Assembly: GCA_009911065.1 (NCBI GenBank)
Contig: QXWR01000033.1
Location: 1 to 64,000, forward strand
Origin: Clostridiaceae bacterium
GTDB lineage: Bacteria > Bacillota > Clostridia > Lachnospirales > Lachnospiraceae
Length of the DNA: 64,000 nt
Direction: 5' to 3'
The position numbers were made by a program, and so were the translations under genes. This document shows positions 1 through 9,586 of the stretch, piece by piece. The notes beneath the pieces are model-generated. The model saw only the letters and a program-made list of their open reading frames with translations. It had not been told where the DNA came from and did not search any database. Each line of letters begins with the position of its first letter. Within the stretch, counting starts at the first letter, position 1.

Positions 1-130
1 AATACATAGAAGGCTGGTATAACCGTAAGCGGATACATAGCTCTATTGGTTATTTGACACCACAGCAAAAGGAGGATGAGGAACTAAAAAAAGCAGCATA
101 ATCTTTCTACTTTTTTTGTCCAACGTATTG
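1..130 (+). mobile_element. right end of an IS3-family insertion sequence (cut by window edge)
   Basis: The window opens inside an IS3-type element: the transposase tail ends at 101 and about 30 bases of terminal sequence follow. The element lies where the leftward unknown gene at 131-2527 loses its reading frame, so it probably truncated that gene. The exact right end is uncertain because the left end is outside the window. Confidence 0.6.
3..101 (+). CDS. IS3-family transposase OrfB, C-terminal 32 residues (partial)
   Basis: The frame is open from the window edge to TAA at 99-101. It reads YIEGWYNRKRIHSSIGYLTP followed by a lysine-rich tail. The W-Y-N-x-x-R-x-H-S-S-I-G-Y-x-T-P pattern is the standard end of the IS3-family rve integrase domain, just after the catalytic glutamate. 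The rest of the gene is outside the window, so activity cannot be judged. Confidence 0.8.
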   Translation, partial: YIEGWYNRKRIHSSIGYLTPQQKEDEELKKAA

Positions 131-1119
131 ACATAGATCCAGTAGTTTGCAGCCTTCATAATTGTAAACAGCTGATACAGACTGTAAATACTTTTTTTCA
201 ACGGGGTCTTTTGTTCCGATGAGCTGCCGTCCCTGTGTTCCACTTTCCGTTTTACCCGGAAAGTGCCGATATCGTTGCAGGTGCTTTCTATCCGTAAGAC
301 GCAGCCGAATTTATCGTACATTTTGATTGATACATCACCTATGTGGTGTTTGATCCTCGTACCGAGAATACGCTGGTTATAGTTGGTTCCGACTTCCTTC
401 TTACAGTTATAGGTAATACGTTGTTTCAGGAATGTGGCGATGTTGTCCGGCTTTATCGTAAAAATTGCCGTCCGGATGATCTCATCATAAAGGGGTTCCA
501 GGTCACCCGGCTGTTTGAACATGACGTCTGTTGCGCACTCAATCTGCTGAACTGTCCATGTGTAGCTGAGACCGGGCGTTTCAGGGACTGGACAATAGCG
601 TTTTGCGAAAGCATCCAGGACTTTATGGAGGTCTTCTGGATTGATCCAGTCAGAGAGTTTCTGGGCGGCTTCGACATCCGAGATTTCCAGGAGGGCATTA
701 TCCTGCATGCGGTAAGTAATATCCTTCTTCTGCAGTTTATGGGCGAGCAGGTTATGACCATTCATATAGAACTGCAAGCGAAAAGGCGCCCAGGTAGGGA
801 CACGGAGGTAACAGAGCCCAAGTTCTTTGTCCATAAAATAGAAATATAGTGGAGACATTTGCTCTGGTCAAACTTAAGGAATGTCTTGCCTGTCTGCTTG
901 TCATGCCATGGCTTATAAGTATTGCACTGTTCCATGGCGGAAAAGATGTGGATCAGCCCTTCGGTCTTTCCGGTTTTCTGAATAATTTCCTGAATCCGGT
1001 CATCCTAGCGGAAAGCCTGAAGCTTACGAATGAACTCGATATCTGTTCTGGTATACTAAAGTTGTAACAATTGGTTCGGATAAGGTATAATAAAAATGAA
1101 CAAAGGAGGAACCAGCAGC

Positions 1120-1425
1120 ATGGCCAAAGTCTATAACGAAGAATTCAAAAAGCAATTAGTGAAAGAGTATATCCAAGGGAAAAGTTATGCTTCTCTTGAA
1201 AAAGAGTATGGGGTTGCCAAGTCAACCCTTTCCGGATGGGTAAAAAAATATAGCGAAGAATGCCAGATCTCACAACCACATACTACAAATTTCCCTGTCT
1301 TTTCCCCAAAAGAAATCCAGGATCTTCACAAAAGAATCGCAGAACTGGAAAAGGAGAACCTTTTCCTAAAAAAGCCGCGGCATTCTTTGCAAGGGAAGCA
1401 GATTCGTGGTGTATCGCTTCATTGA
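1120..1425 (+). CDS. IS3-family OrfA (helix-turn-helix protein)
   Basis: A protein of 101 residues beginning MAKVYNEEFKKQLVKEYIQG. ATG 1120 lies 10 bases after AAAGGAGG; an ATG at 1096 precedes that site. The N-terminal half is an HTH_Tnp_1-type helix-turn-helix (ASLEKEYGVAKSTLSGWVKK), which binds the IS ends. The C-terminal half is a leucine-zipper-like helix (IAELEKENLFLKK). The run AAAAAAG at 1368-1374 is the canonical -1 slippery site that makes the OrfAB fusion. The zero frame ends 17 codons later. Confidence 0.85.
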   Translation: MAKVYNEEFKKQLVKEYIQGKSYASLEKEYGVAKSTLSGWVKKYSEECQISQPHTTNFPVFSPKEIQDLHKRIAELEKENLFLKKPRHSLQGKQIRGVSLH

Positions 1426-2262
1426 TCAATATAAAACGATTTTGGGGCTGCGTTGCTTCTTAGAAAGTTCCAAATTTCTCCTAATGCTTACTATAATTAT
1501 TTGAAACAGCGCAAAGCTGCATACCAACAACAAAAAAATCAAGTCAAAGAGGAAATAAAACAGATCTATTACAACAATAATCGCCTCCTGGGTCATAGAG
1601 TGATGAGAATCTTTTTGTTGCGCAAAGGGATTCGTTTAAGCAAAACAACGGTTCATAAATATATGAATAAAGATTTATGCTTACATGCCGCTGTCATGAG
1701 GAAAAAGCCCAGGTATGTAAGGGGAGCAAAAAATAAAATCTTTACCAACATTCTAAAGCAGGATTTTAGAGCAGAGACCAAAAACAAGATATGGTGTACT
1801 GATTTTACCTATATCCGACTGGCAAATGGAAAAATGAGATATAATTGCAGTATCTTGGACTTATATGACCGGTCTATAGTTGCAAGTGTAAACGGAACCT
1901 ATATCAATACTGAATTGGCAAAAAAGGCGCTGGAGAAGGCACTAAAGTCAGAGAATCCACAGGAGGGGCTGGTCCTGCACAGTGACCAAGGCTGCCAGTT
2001 TACATCATGGGAATTTGTATCCTACTGCAAAGAAAAAAAGGTGATACAAAGTATGAGTAAGGCGGGATGTCCCTATGATAATGCACCGATGGAAAGATTT
2101 TATAACACATTAAAAAATGAGCGAATCTATCCGAACCATTTTTATACGGAATGGGAATTGGATGAAGCGTTAAGCAGATATGTATTTGTATGGTACAACC
2201 ATATCCGTCCCCATTCGTATAATGGCGGACAGACTCCGTTTGAAGCACGAACGAAAGGATAA
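1406..2262 (+). pseudogene. IS3-family transposase OrfB (DDE integrase), frameshifted near its start
   Basis: The catalytic domain is intact: D in WCTDFTYIRL, D in VLHSDQGCQFT and E in APMERFYNTLK make the DDE triad, and YNHIRPHSYNGGQTP closes the domain. The 5' part is broken. KKAAAFFARE follows the slippery site in one frame, VVYRFIDQYKTILGLR continues in a second (from 1406), and LLRKFQISPNAYYNYL in a third. This implies one-base deletions near 1400 and near 1453. An internal ATG at 1453 could still give a 269-residue product without the N-terminal segment, but OrfAB fusion is blocked. Confidence 0.75.
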
Positions 2263-2629
2263 TTTTTCGAACTAAATGTTACAAAAATGCTTGACCACTA
2301 CAATCAATGCCGTTTTCATCTGCGATGCGTTGGGCGTTTGTGCGGATCTGTTCCGTAAGGGGCTGGGAAAAATTTGAGAAATCAAAAATACGAATATGGT
2401 TGGCGTTCAGAAAGCCAGTCATACCTTCGGCATGGCTCCATCCGGGGATATAACCCTGGATGATCATGCGGTCATAACAAGTGATTGTGCCATAAATCTT
2501 GTCAGCATATTTATCCGTAAGTAACATGAACACATCCTCCAACATTTTTCTTTATTGTACTTGAAACGTGGAGGAATTGCAAAAACTTTTCCGGTTTATC
2601 CGGGTTGGGATATTAGAGAGGACATAACT

Positions 2630-3469
2630 ATGGAACTTTTAACATGGGATAAAAAAAGGCTTTTTATTGAAAGTATAGTAGCAATTGTATGTGCAGGAAT
2701 GGGGGTTGTTTTTGGAAGATCCTCAAATACATATTATTATAATGGACAAAAAATAACAGAAATTGAAATGAATAAAATTATGAAAGAAATTGAGGAATAC
2801 AAATCTAACTATGAAGTACTTTTATCGGAAAATGAAGAACAAAAATTGGAATTGTTAAAATCAAACGAACAAATATCTTTAATTCCAACAATTCAATTTC
2901 AGGATATAGGATTGATTATTCATGGTGAAGAGCAAGTGATAAATAAAAATAGATCAATGGTTACGATAGAGGGGAATCAATATTATTCCAAAGATTTTAT
3001 AAATAGTTTGTTAGAGGAAAGTGATAGCTTAACGATAAAAAATGATACAGTATATGTTGGAAGGATTATTTCTGATAAATCAGATTTATTTGATAAATTT
3101 ATAATGGATAAGGCAAATTGTAATATTCAAAATTCAGCTATAGATTCATTTGGAAAAACATATTCCAATATACTTTATATGGACACAAGCCACAGCTCAT
3201 ATCATTACATAACCTATGTTTTAGATAGAAAATATTCACTATTTAAATTTTCTGTCGCCGTTAGTAATGCTGCTAGGATGGGAAACAAAGGAATACTTAC
3301 TGTAAAAGCCGATGATCAAGTCGTATATACATCAAAGCCAATTGATAAACAAACTCCATTATTTACTGAATTAGATATTCCATTAAATAATTGTACATTA
3401 CTTACTATTGAATATAATAGTGAAGGAGGGTGCGCTTGTATAATAACAAACGCTGAAGTCTATAATTGA
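2630..3469 (+). CDS. membrane-anchored protein with NPCBM/NEW2-like C-terminal domain
   Basis: A protein of 279 residues. ATG 2630 follows AGAGAGG with good spacing; the open frame extends further upstream without a site. Residues about 9-29 (LFIESIVAIVCAGMGVVFGR) form one transmembrane segment, with a short N-terminus inside and the rest probably outside. Residues about 40-90 are charged and coiled-coil-like. The last ~110 residues (HYITYVLDRKYSLFKFSVAV, then GILTVKADDQVVYTS and TLLTIEYNSEGG) match the pattern of NPCBM/NEW2 carbohydrate-binding beta-sandwich domains, so glycan or wall binding is inferred. It stands alone between two insertion sequences and is more AT-rich than the core genes, suggesting acquisition. 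Confidence 0.6.
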   Translation: MELLTWDKKRLFIESIVAIVCAGMGVVFGRSSNTYYYNGQKITEIEMNKIMKEIEEYKSNYEVLLSENEEQKLELLKSNEQISLIPTIQFQDIGLIIHGEEQVINKNRSMVTIEGNQYYSKDFINSLLEESDSLTIKNDTVYVGRIISDKSDLFDKFIMDKANCNIQNSAIDSFGKTYSNILYMDTSHSSYHYITYVLDRKYSLFKFSVAVSNAARMGNKGILTVKADDQVVYTSKPIDKQTPLFTELDIPLNNCTLLTIEYNSEGGCACIITNAEVYN

Positions 3470-3491
3470 AATTATTTGCTTTAATAAATAT

Positions 3492-5100
3492 CTTGAGAGT
3501 TGAAAGTTTTTAATAAAAAGAATAACCCTTTCGTATGGATTTGTGGTATCTTTAAGTTCTCACCCTTAAGAAAGATACAAACCACTGAAAGAGTTATTCC
3601 ATGTATGAGTTTACCATACATTTCGGTGGTTTACCATACGATCATGCTAAATTTTATTGAAAATGTTTTGTGTTTCTTTGAATCCTGTTTTTCACGCAAA
3701 GCGGCGTTTAACTGGTTTGTTACTATTACCATAGGGCTTATGCTCCGTTCCGATAAACTGGGTGTCACTTCTGTCATACGTGACCTTGCACTCAACCTGG
3801 GCTGTTATGATTCCATGCTGCATTTTTTTAGGGCATCCTCCTGGTCGTTGGAGGAGATCCGTAAACGTTGGTTCTCCGCTGTCAGGCTGTATGCTCCCCT
3901 CTACAAGGAAGGAAACTACCACGTCCTTGTGGGGGACGGAGTAAAACAGCCAAAGGAAGGACGCCGTATGCCGGGAGTCAAAAAGCTGTTCCAAGAATCA
4001 GAAAACTTTGCAAAGCCGGAATACATCCATGGGCATATGTTCGGCGGGCTTGATATTCTGGCCGGAAGAGTACGAAACTGGGCCTGTATTCCTTTGAACA
4101 TTCGGCTCCATGACGGTCTTCAGGCTGCTAGGGACTGGAAAGGTGCATCGGTTTGTGAGGCTTCCCATGTGGTGCAGATGGTGGAAGACACTTATCGTGC
4201 CGCTCTTACTTTTGGGAATTCCCTGCTCCTGCTGGACAGATATTTCCTCACGGTTCCAGCGCTTGAAAAGCTGGGAGTCCTTAACAGCAGCGGGGATGTA
4301 CGCATAGAAATCATTACCAAGGCCAAAAAGTCCTGTACCGCATTTGAAAAGCCCGACCTGCGCAGACCCGGAAGGGGACGGCCCCAAAAAAGGGAGCTGC
4401 TGTTCATCTGAAGGAACTGTTCGTCTCCCGTAACGAACAATTCCAGCAGGCAGAAATTGAACTCTATGGCAGGAAAGAATCCCTGCGCTATTACTGTATC
4501 GACCTGTTATGGGGGCAGAAACTGTACCAGGAACTGAGGTTTGTGCTGGTGGAAGTGAACGGAATCCAGAGCATTCTGGCAATCACCTGTCTGGCACTGG
4601 ATCCGCTGTTTGTTATCCGGCTTTACAGTTACCGGTTCCGGATCGAATGCACCTTCCGGGAACTGAAGCAGCAGGTTGGCGCGTTCTACTACCACTTCTG
4701 GTCAAAGCACATGCCAAGGCTGAGCTATTACCAGAAGAAAGGGAATCCGGCACCCCTGGAGCGAGTGGAAGATGAAAAGTCCCCGAAAAAAATACTGGAA
4801 GCTATACGTGCCACCGAAATGTATATGGCACTGTCCTGCATTGCAATGGGGCTGCTGCAGAGTCTTTCCATTTATAATATTGGAAAGATCCGTTCTGACC
4901 AGATCCGTTACCAGAGGACACCTTCCCAAGGAAGGGTTTCGGAAGCCACTCTTATGCACTATTTCCGGAAACATTTTTTTCGCTTATTGGCGCAAAAGCC
5001 CGAATTATGCATAACGCGAATAATTCAAGGACTACAGGAAGAGTCAGAAGAATACTGGGATTCTATGGCTTCTTAGTGGTACAAACTTTCAACGGTCAAG
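3492..5100 (+). mobile_element. DDE insertion sequence, about 1.6 kb (IS4-like superfamily)
   Basis: Terminal inverted repeats are visible. CTTGAGAGTTGAAAGTTTT starts at 3492, and the complement of the right end (to 5100) reads CTTGACCGTTGAAAGTTTG. One transposase gene nearly fills the element. I see no clear target-site duplication: the left flank is TAATAAATAT and the right flank TATAATAACT. The transposase carries a frameshift, so this copy is probably not autonomous. Confidence 0.7.
3605..5076 (+). pseudogene. IS4-like DDE transposase with single-base frameshift
   Basis: Two open frames join into one transposase of about 490 residues. The first runs from ATG 3605 to a stop at 4409-4411 and includes VLVGDGVKQPKEGRRMPG (first Asp region) and LLLLDRYFLT (second Asp). 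The second covers about 4390-5076 and includes YRFRIECTFRELKQQVG, the Glu-bearing IS4-type motif. Continuity breaks at the A6 run near 4386-4391, where a seventh A would restore RPQKKGAAVHLKELF. It could be a mutation or, less likely, a frameshifting signal. The exact IS family was not determined. Confidence 0.7.
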
Positions 5101-5161
5101 TATAATAACTTCAGAAACAAATCAACACAAAATACGCAATCAAATAAGGAGGATTTGATTT

Positions 5162-6040
5162 ATGAAGAAGCAGAATTTTTGTAAAAAAGCAGCCATGTTT
5201 GGGCTGGCAGGTGTCCTTTTTGCAGGAAATACAATACCTGCCTTTGCAGGGCAGTGGATTGCAGATGAAAATGGCCGGCGGTGGCAGAGAGGATGGGAGT
5301 TACCCGGTTTCCACCTGGCTGTGGATTGATGAGGATCTGACGGAATAGCAGAGCGATATTATTTCGGTGAGGATGGCTATCTCCGCACTGATATGGATGC
5401 GCCGGATGGAAATCCGGCGGTATGGGTTAACGCAGACGGCGCATGGAATTTAGGTGGCAGAGTGCAGTTGCTGATGACGGAGGCTTTGGGAGAGAAAGGC
5501 CATCAGCAGGATGCTGTGGTTCCAGCCGCAGGGGCGGTGACGGATGGAAAAAGCTGGCCGCAGATTACGATTGATGAGACGTTGTATAGGGCTGCCAATA
5601 CAAGAAACGGCCTGGATCTGCTTCCTGAGAGGACGCAGACTGAACCGGTATATCCAAGGCAGGATATGTTTGGACCCGTTTATTCCATGCAGTACAAAGG
5701 AAAGACGATTACCTTTAGCACTGATTTAGAATCAAATTGTGTTAGTGATTATTTTGGCCCTGTGAGTGCATTCTTTAATAATTTCCCGGAGCAGGGGATG
5801 GAACTGAGGGCGTTTTACGACAATACAGGTTACGAAAGTCCAGCGTCGGGGCGGCACGTTGTTGCTTCGAGTGGGATGTTAGATTCTGTCTTCAGGCTTC
5901 CAATGGCAAGTTACCGGGTGGGGGATGGATATCTTAGTAATGAACGCTTTCCTGATGGGGATTGGCTTTCTAGTGGGGAATGGTTTTCCATCCTTTTGGC
6001 GTCAGGAGACTACCAAACATGGGACATTAATGAAGATTAG
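5162..6040 (+). pseudogene. secreted wall-binding-repeat protein, two frameshifts
   Basis: ATG 5162 follows AAGGAGG. The product starts MKKQNFCKKAAMFGLAGVLF, a signal peptide ending at AFAG, then GQWIADENGRRWQ, a glucan/choline-binding-type repeat. The frame shifts near 5295 (DGSYPVSTWLWIDED in another frame) and returns near 5340 (GIAERYYFGEDGYLRTDM). The last 215 residues are open to 6040. The repeat layout W-x-I-D-x-x-x-D-G-x-A-E-x-Y-Y-F matches the two intact paralogues at 11832 and 13009. The C-terminal domain (about 150 residues) is not transglutaminase-like and I do not recognise it. Two compensating indels make it a pseudogene unless the base calls are wrong. Confidence 0.7.
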
Positions 6041-6268
6041 TACATTTTTCCTGATTCTCTGATCTGGATTTATTGATGAACAGCAAAGAAAATATTAAAG
6101 CACACGCAATTCTTATATTTTGGGAGATTTGTCAAGAGTTTTTGAGAAAAAATTCAAAAAAACAAGTAAATCCAAGAGGTTTGAGTTTCCAAGAGTACTC
6201 AATCTTAGTATACAGGTAAATCCACGATGATTCAAATAGTTTGAAGTTACTTTTTTTATTTCGGGAAG

Positions 6269-6562
6269 ATGTTACACTTCCTCGTCACTACATATTATCT
6301 GTTCAAGGACAATGAGGCCCTCCTGGACATTTGCGGGACATTCTTCGAGGACACCATGTCGTACCAGCTGTTTGTGCGGTGAATGTCGGAATAGATGTCT
6401 CTGGCCCATTTGACTGCGTATATCGGATGCGGTGAAGCCATGCCTTTTGAGGATGGTTATGCTTATATCCATAGTCATATCCAGGAAGAGCGGATCCGGT
6501 TCATCTATCAGTGTGGGGCAAGACAAATTGGCTTTGAGCAGGTTATGGCTTTAGTGGCATAA
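6269..6562 (+). pseudogene. possible remnant of an unknown gene, two in-frame stops
   Basis: One frame from ATG 6269 to TAA 6562 (97 codons) reads like a protein: FKDNEALLDICGTFFEDTMS, then two stops, then LTAYIGCGEAMPFEDGYAYI and a tail to QVMALVA. Stops lie near 6410 and 6423. The composition looks coding, but I recognise no family. An 84-codon frame on the other strand overlaps it. The preceding 6041-6268 stretch is AT-rich with no gene seen. Confidence 0.35.
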
Positions 6563-6627
6563 ACTTATTGTGCAATTTTCTAAATTTGCTCATTTATAGT
6601 TACTAAAAGAAAATCGGAGTGATTAAT

Positions 6628-7413
6628 ATGGAGAAGGAACAATTTCTTAAAGGATTGAAAAATCAAGGTTTATGCGATATTTATGCTGTCAGGTTTAAGA
6701 ATACATATATTAAGTATATAGAACGTGAAGAAAAGACCAGACAAGATTTTATTTATGATCGTGGAATAAGTGAAGATGAGTTTTTGGAAATGTACGGAGA
6801 AAAGTGGGAAGTAGATTGGTTTTATCTAGGGGATGATATAGTTGAATTTTATAATGAAATGGGGTGGGATTTTAATAAATTATCGGCAAGTAAAAAGTTA
6901 TTGTATTCAGGTGAGTATGAAGTAAGTTATAAAAACTATGTGATTCAAGATATATGGACACACTTGTTAAAGGAACAAGATTATGAATGTTTATGTTGGT
7001 GTGTTTTTAATTTTATTACTATTTTACAAGAAACTGAAGAGCAGAAAAAATTAAAAAGTGAATTGCAGAAACTTATGAATGAGTTATATCAATATACTGT
7101 TGATGAAACGGAGATGAATGAGGGTGTATTATCTAAATATATAAAAGATAATAAAGGGGTAGAATGTACTTTTGGTCATATTGAAATAGACATTAAAAAT
7201 AATCGGTTAGGACAAGGTGGTAATGGTGTTGTTTTTTCTGGACGACTTGTAGAATCAGAAGTAGCGGTTAAGTTTCTGGTGAATTATACAAAGAAGAAAT
7301 TGGATAGATTTAAGGCGGAATATATAAATGTAAATATGGTATGAGAAAAGATATGTAATGTGGTTAATTATTTACATTATGAAACACTAAATGTCGGGAG
7401 TGCAGAAGTGAAC
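6628..7413 (+). pseudogene. Ser/Thr protein kinase-like gene, nonsense codon and IS truncation
   Basis: ATG 6628 lies 8 bases after CGGAG. About 190 residues of an unrecognised N-terminal region precede the start of a eukaryotic-type kinase fold. The glycine loop is LGQGGNGVVFSG and the ATP lysine is in VAVKFL, followed by an alpha-C-like segment. An in-frame TGA at 7342 stops the 239-residue product. Reading through it, the same frame continues as EKICNVVNYLHYETLNVGSAEV until the IS edge at about 7413. The catalytic loop and DFG segments are absent here and are not found beyond the IS. The gene is AT-rich, like other acquired genes in this part. Confidence 0.65.
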
Positions 7414-7488
7414 CGCTCCCTGTCAAGTAGACAGTGGAAAAAACAAAAATTTTAGCTGCCAATCACATTTTTATGGTTGGCAGTATTC

Positions 7489-8357
7489 TTATTCTGCATA
7501 TGTTAAATGTTTTCTATATTCTATCGGTGTCATACAGTTTAGGCGTTTTTGATACCGGTGATTATTGTAGTAGTCTATGTAATTACATACTGCTTCTTTT
7601 AACTCATCGTAGGCATGAAATTTTTTTAGATAATACATTTCGGATTTCAACATCCCCCAGAACGCTTCCATTGGACCATTATCTATGCATCTGGATACTC
7701 TTGACATGCTCTGCGTCATTCCTGCTTCCTCAAGTTTTTTACGGAAGGATTTTGAGGTATACTGATATCCCCGGTCACTATGGAACAGCGGTTTTACCTC
7801 TGGATGTTCCTGACGGGCTATATCAAAGGTTTCAAAAACAAGAGCATTATTATTTGAACTTCCAATAACAAAAGAAACGATACTTTTGTCTGCCAAATCC
7901 AAAATGGCGCTCAGGTATGCTTTCCCATTGATCCCATACTTCATCTCCGTTACGTCTGTCAGCCATTTCTCTCCGAAATGGTCAGCATTAAATTCTCGGT
8001 TAAGAATGTTTTCTGCTGCGATTTCTGGTGTTGATTTCACATAGTTTTTTCTTCTGCGCCTGCATACTGATTTTAACTGTAAAATTCTCATAAGGCGAAG
8101 AATCCTTTTTTCATTAACATGAAAATCATTTTCCCGGTTTAATTTTATTGTCATCTGCCTGTATCCCAGAATTCCATTCTTTTCCTCATAAGCGTCTTTA
8201 ATAAGGTGCATAATTCCTGGTTAAATTTTTCGTTTGCACTGACCCTCCGGTTAAGCCATTTATAATAGGCAGAGCGTGGAATCCCTCCCAATTCGCAGAG
8301 TTCGGATATGGAGCATTTCTGTTCGTCATATATTTCCTGTATTGCCAAATAGAGCAT
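7489..8357 (-). pseudogene. IS3-family OrfB transposase with one-base frameshift
   Basis: Reading leftward from ATG 8357, the product begins MLYLAIQEIYDEQKCSISEL. A frameshift near 8205 separates FNQEL from the continuation LIKDAYEEKNGILGYRQMTI. One restored base gives a protein of about 289 residues. The DDE core is complete: D in KWLTDVTEM, D in LFHSDRGYQYT and E in GPMEAFWGMLK, ending NHRYQKRLNCMTPIEY. The AAAAAAC stretch at the end of orfA is a likely -1 slippery site. As it stands OrfB cannot be made whole. Confidence 0.75.
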
Positions 8358-8374
8358 TTCATTTTGTACCTGGC

Positions 8375-9058
8375 TTAGAACCGCCTCCTTTCGATTTCGT
8401 CGAGTTTTTTTAAGAATGCAATCTCCAATTCCGCTTTTCGTTTTTTCGCTTGAAGAAGCCTGTTTTCCGCACGCAGCTTTTCCAATTCAGACATTTCATT
8501 CTCTGTTTTTCTTTTTCCTCTTTTATCAACAAGTCCTGGGGCGCCATCTGATTGATATTTTCTTATCCATTGATAAACCTGCTGATAAGATACCTGATAT
8601 TTTTCGGCTGCCTGGGCATAGTCCATTTCATGCTCAATGCAGTATCTTACTATTTCCACCCGTTCGTCGTATGTGGTTTTTCTTCCCTTGGTCATGGTAC
8701 TGGTTCCTCCTGTTCCAGAAGACTTTAGATTCTCATGACCATTATACTTCATAATCCAATTCCGTAACTGTTTATCTGAACGGATTCCATATTTTTTCTG
8801 GATTTCCCTTAACGTCCCTTTGCCAGAAAGATAATCGCAGACAGCCCTGCATTTTGTTTCCGCCAAATAGGTGCTGAGCTTTTGGGTGGTTTTTAGTCCT
8901 TCGGCCCCCAAAGACTGATAGATTGTTGCCCATTCGATAATTCTCGCTCCATTCGTTCCCAAGTTTCGGGCGATGCTTTCTGTTGAACAGCTTCCTTCCA
9001 GATATTTTGTGACGGCAGCCAGTTTCATCTCAAAAGAGTATTTTGAATGTTGTCCCAT
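8375..9058 (-). CDS. IS3-family OrfA with two helix-turn-helix units
   Basis: A protein of 227 residues reading leftward from ATG 9058. It has two helix-turn-helix segments: one around residues 10-40 (EMKLAAVTKYLEGSCSTESI) and one around 125-165 (VEIVRYCIEHEMDYAQAAEK). A heptad-rich C-terminus (LEKLRAENRLLQAKKRKAEL) follows. This duplicated-HTH layout is typical of IS150-group OrfA, which binds the IS ends and dimerises with OrfAB. The coding sequence is intact. Confidence 0.85.
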   Translation of the reverse strand: MGQHSKYSFEMKLAAVTKYLEGSCSTESIARNLGTNGARIIEWATIYQSLGAEGLKTTQKLSTYLAETKCRAVCDYLSGKGTLREIQKKYGIRSDKQLRNWIMKYNGHENLKSSGTGGTSTMTKGRKTTYDERVEIVRYCIEHEMDYAQAAEKYQVSYQQVYQWIRKYQSDGAPGLVDKRGKRKTENEMSELEKLRAENRLLQAKKRKAELEIAFLKKLDEIERRRF

Positions 9059-9062
9059 AAAA

Positions 9063-9122
9063 TATGCTCCTCCTTATAGTGACAGTTTTATTATTTTGTC
9101 TGTCTACTATAAGGGGAGCATA
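9063..9122. repeat. inverted repeat at the right end of the IS
   Basis: TATGCTCCTCCTTATAGTGACAG (9063-9085) pairs with the complementary TGTCTGTCTACTATAAGGGG region (about 9097-9122), with few mismatches and an AT-rich loop. One arm is the terminal inverted repeat, so the end is duplicated in inverted orientation. It may be a transposase-binding arrangement or a scar of rearrangement. Confidence 0.5.
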
Positions 9123-9572
9123 TCAGAATCCAGGATCGGCCCCTCTTTTAAAAAGGCCAAGTCCCGCTGCTACCGGCAGCACAAAAATGGTTTCTATGTC
9201 TACGCAAAGCCAAACAAATGCGACCCGAAATCTGTTATGAAATACATTGGCCGTTACCTGGGACGGCCCGTCATCGCCACTTCCCGGATCGATCACTATG
9301 ACGGGGATTTTGTCACTTTTCACTACAACCGGCATGAAGATAACAAATATGTGCTGGAGACGGTTCCTGTCATGGAATTTATTGAGCGGCTCATCCGCCA
9401 TATCCCCGAAAAGCATTACAAAATGATCCGTTATGGCGGCATTTATGCACGCCGCCGGGAGATCGATCAAAAACTCCACCGAGCAATCTCCCGTGAAAAG
9501 CACCGTTTTTACGCAAACCTTAACCAGTGGCGTACCGCAATCTTTCTTGTTTTTATGGTATACTCCTTTTAA
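9123..9572 (+). pseudogene. IS91-like (Y2) transposase, C-terminal fragment
   Basis: About 148 codons are open to 9572, with YIGRYLGRPVIATSRIDHYD, FVTFHYNRHEDNKYVLETVP and a tail KHYKMIRYGGIYARR. This matches the C-terminal part of IS91/IS801-type transposases (Y2_Tnp, Pfam PF04986), which move single strands by rolling circle. The N-terminal zinc-binding domain and catalytic tyrosines are missing because the IS at 7414-9120 abuts it. An open frame beginning at 8973 inside the IS is a chance extension. Confidence 0.65.
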
Positions 9573-9586
9573 AGGAGGACATACTT

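Larger units (their letters stand above)
1044..2302 (+). mobile_element. IS3-family (IS150-like) element, 1259 bp, with 3-bp target duplication
   Basis: The element begins TGTTCTGGTATACT and ends with the complement of TGTAGTGGTCAAG. The ends form an imperfect inverted repeat of about 26 bp that closes with TTGTAACA on both sides. It is flanked by direct repeats ATC at 1041-1043 and 2303-2305. It carries orfA, an A6G slippery run (1368-1374) and orfB. The TG...CA termini, 3-bp duplication and two-frame layout fit the IS150 group. The orfB 5' region is damaged, so this copy is probably inactive. Confidence 0.85.
131..2527 (-). pseudogene. unknown conserved protein, split by an IS, with stop and frameshift
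   Basis: This leftward gene starts at ATG 2527, 8 bases after GGAGG. The first part (2527 to about 2303) begins MLLTDKYADKIYGTITCYDR. It is cut by the IS at 1044-2302 and resumes at 1043 with IEFIRKLQAFR. Deleting the IS and one copy of its 3-bp target duplication joins the halves in frame as NGI-D-IEFIRK. After the IS there is an in-frame TAG near 1003 and a frameshift near 850. The frame then runs open to about 131, where the IS at the window start interrupts it. The reconstructed protein is roughly 450 residues or more, with no signal peptide or membrane segment. I do not recognise its family. Three independent lesions show it is dead. Confidence 0.6.
7414..9120 (-). mobile_element. IS3-family (IS150-like) element, about 1.7 kb
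   Basis: Ends carry matching inverted repeats: CGCTCCCTGTCAAGTAGACAG at the left and, as complement, TGCTCCCCTTATAGTAGACAG at the right. OrfA (8375-9058) and orfB (7489-8357) run leftward. No target duplication is evident. The left neighbour is a truncated kinase and the right neighbour a truncated IS91-like gene, which are unrelated, so a deletion next to the IS or insertion at an existing junction is likely. Confidence 0.8.

Noticed and set aside
6140..6230. Repeated GTAAATCCA words that might hint at a CRISPR-like array
   Set aside because: Only two imperfect short copies with no regular spacing. No CRISPR array or cas gene is present in the window.
6272..6526. An 84-codon minus-strand frame
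   Set aside because: It lacks a ribosome site and overlaps a more protein-like plus-strand frame. Neither is convincing enough to call a gene.
8973..9572. One 199-codon frame spanning the IS end and the IS91-like fragment
   Set aside because: The first 50 codons lie inside the IS end on the wrong strand. Only the part after 9123 shows homology.
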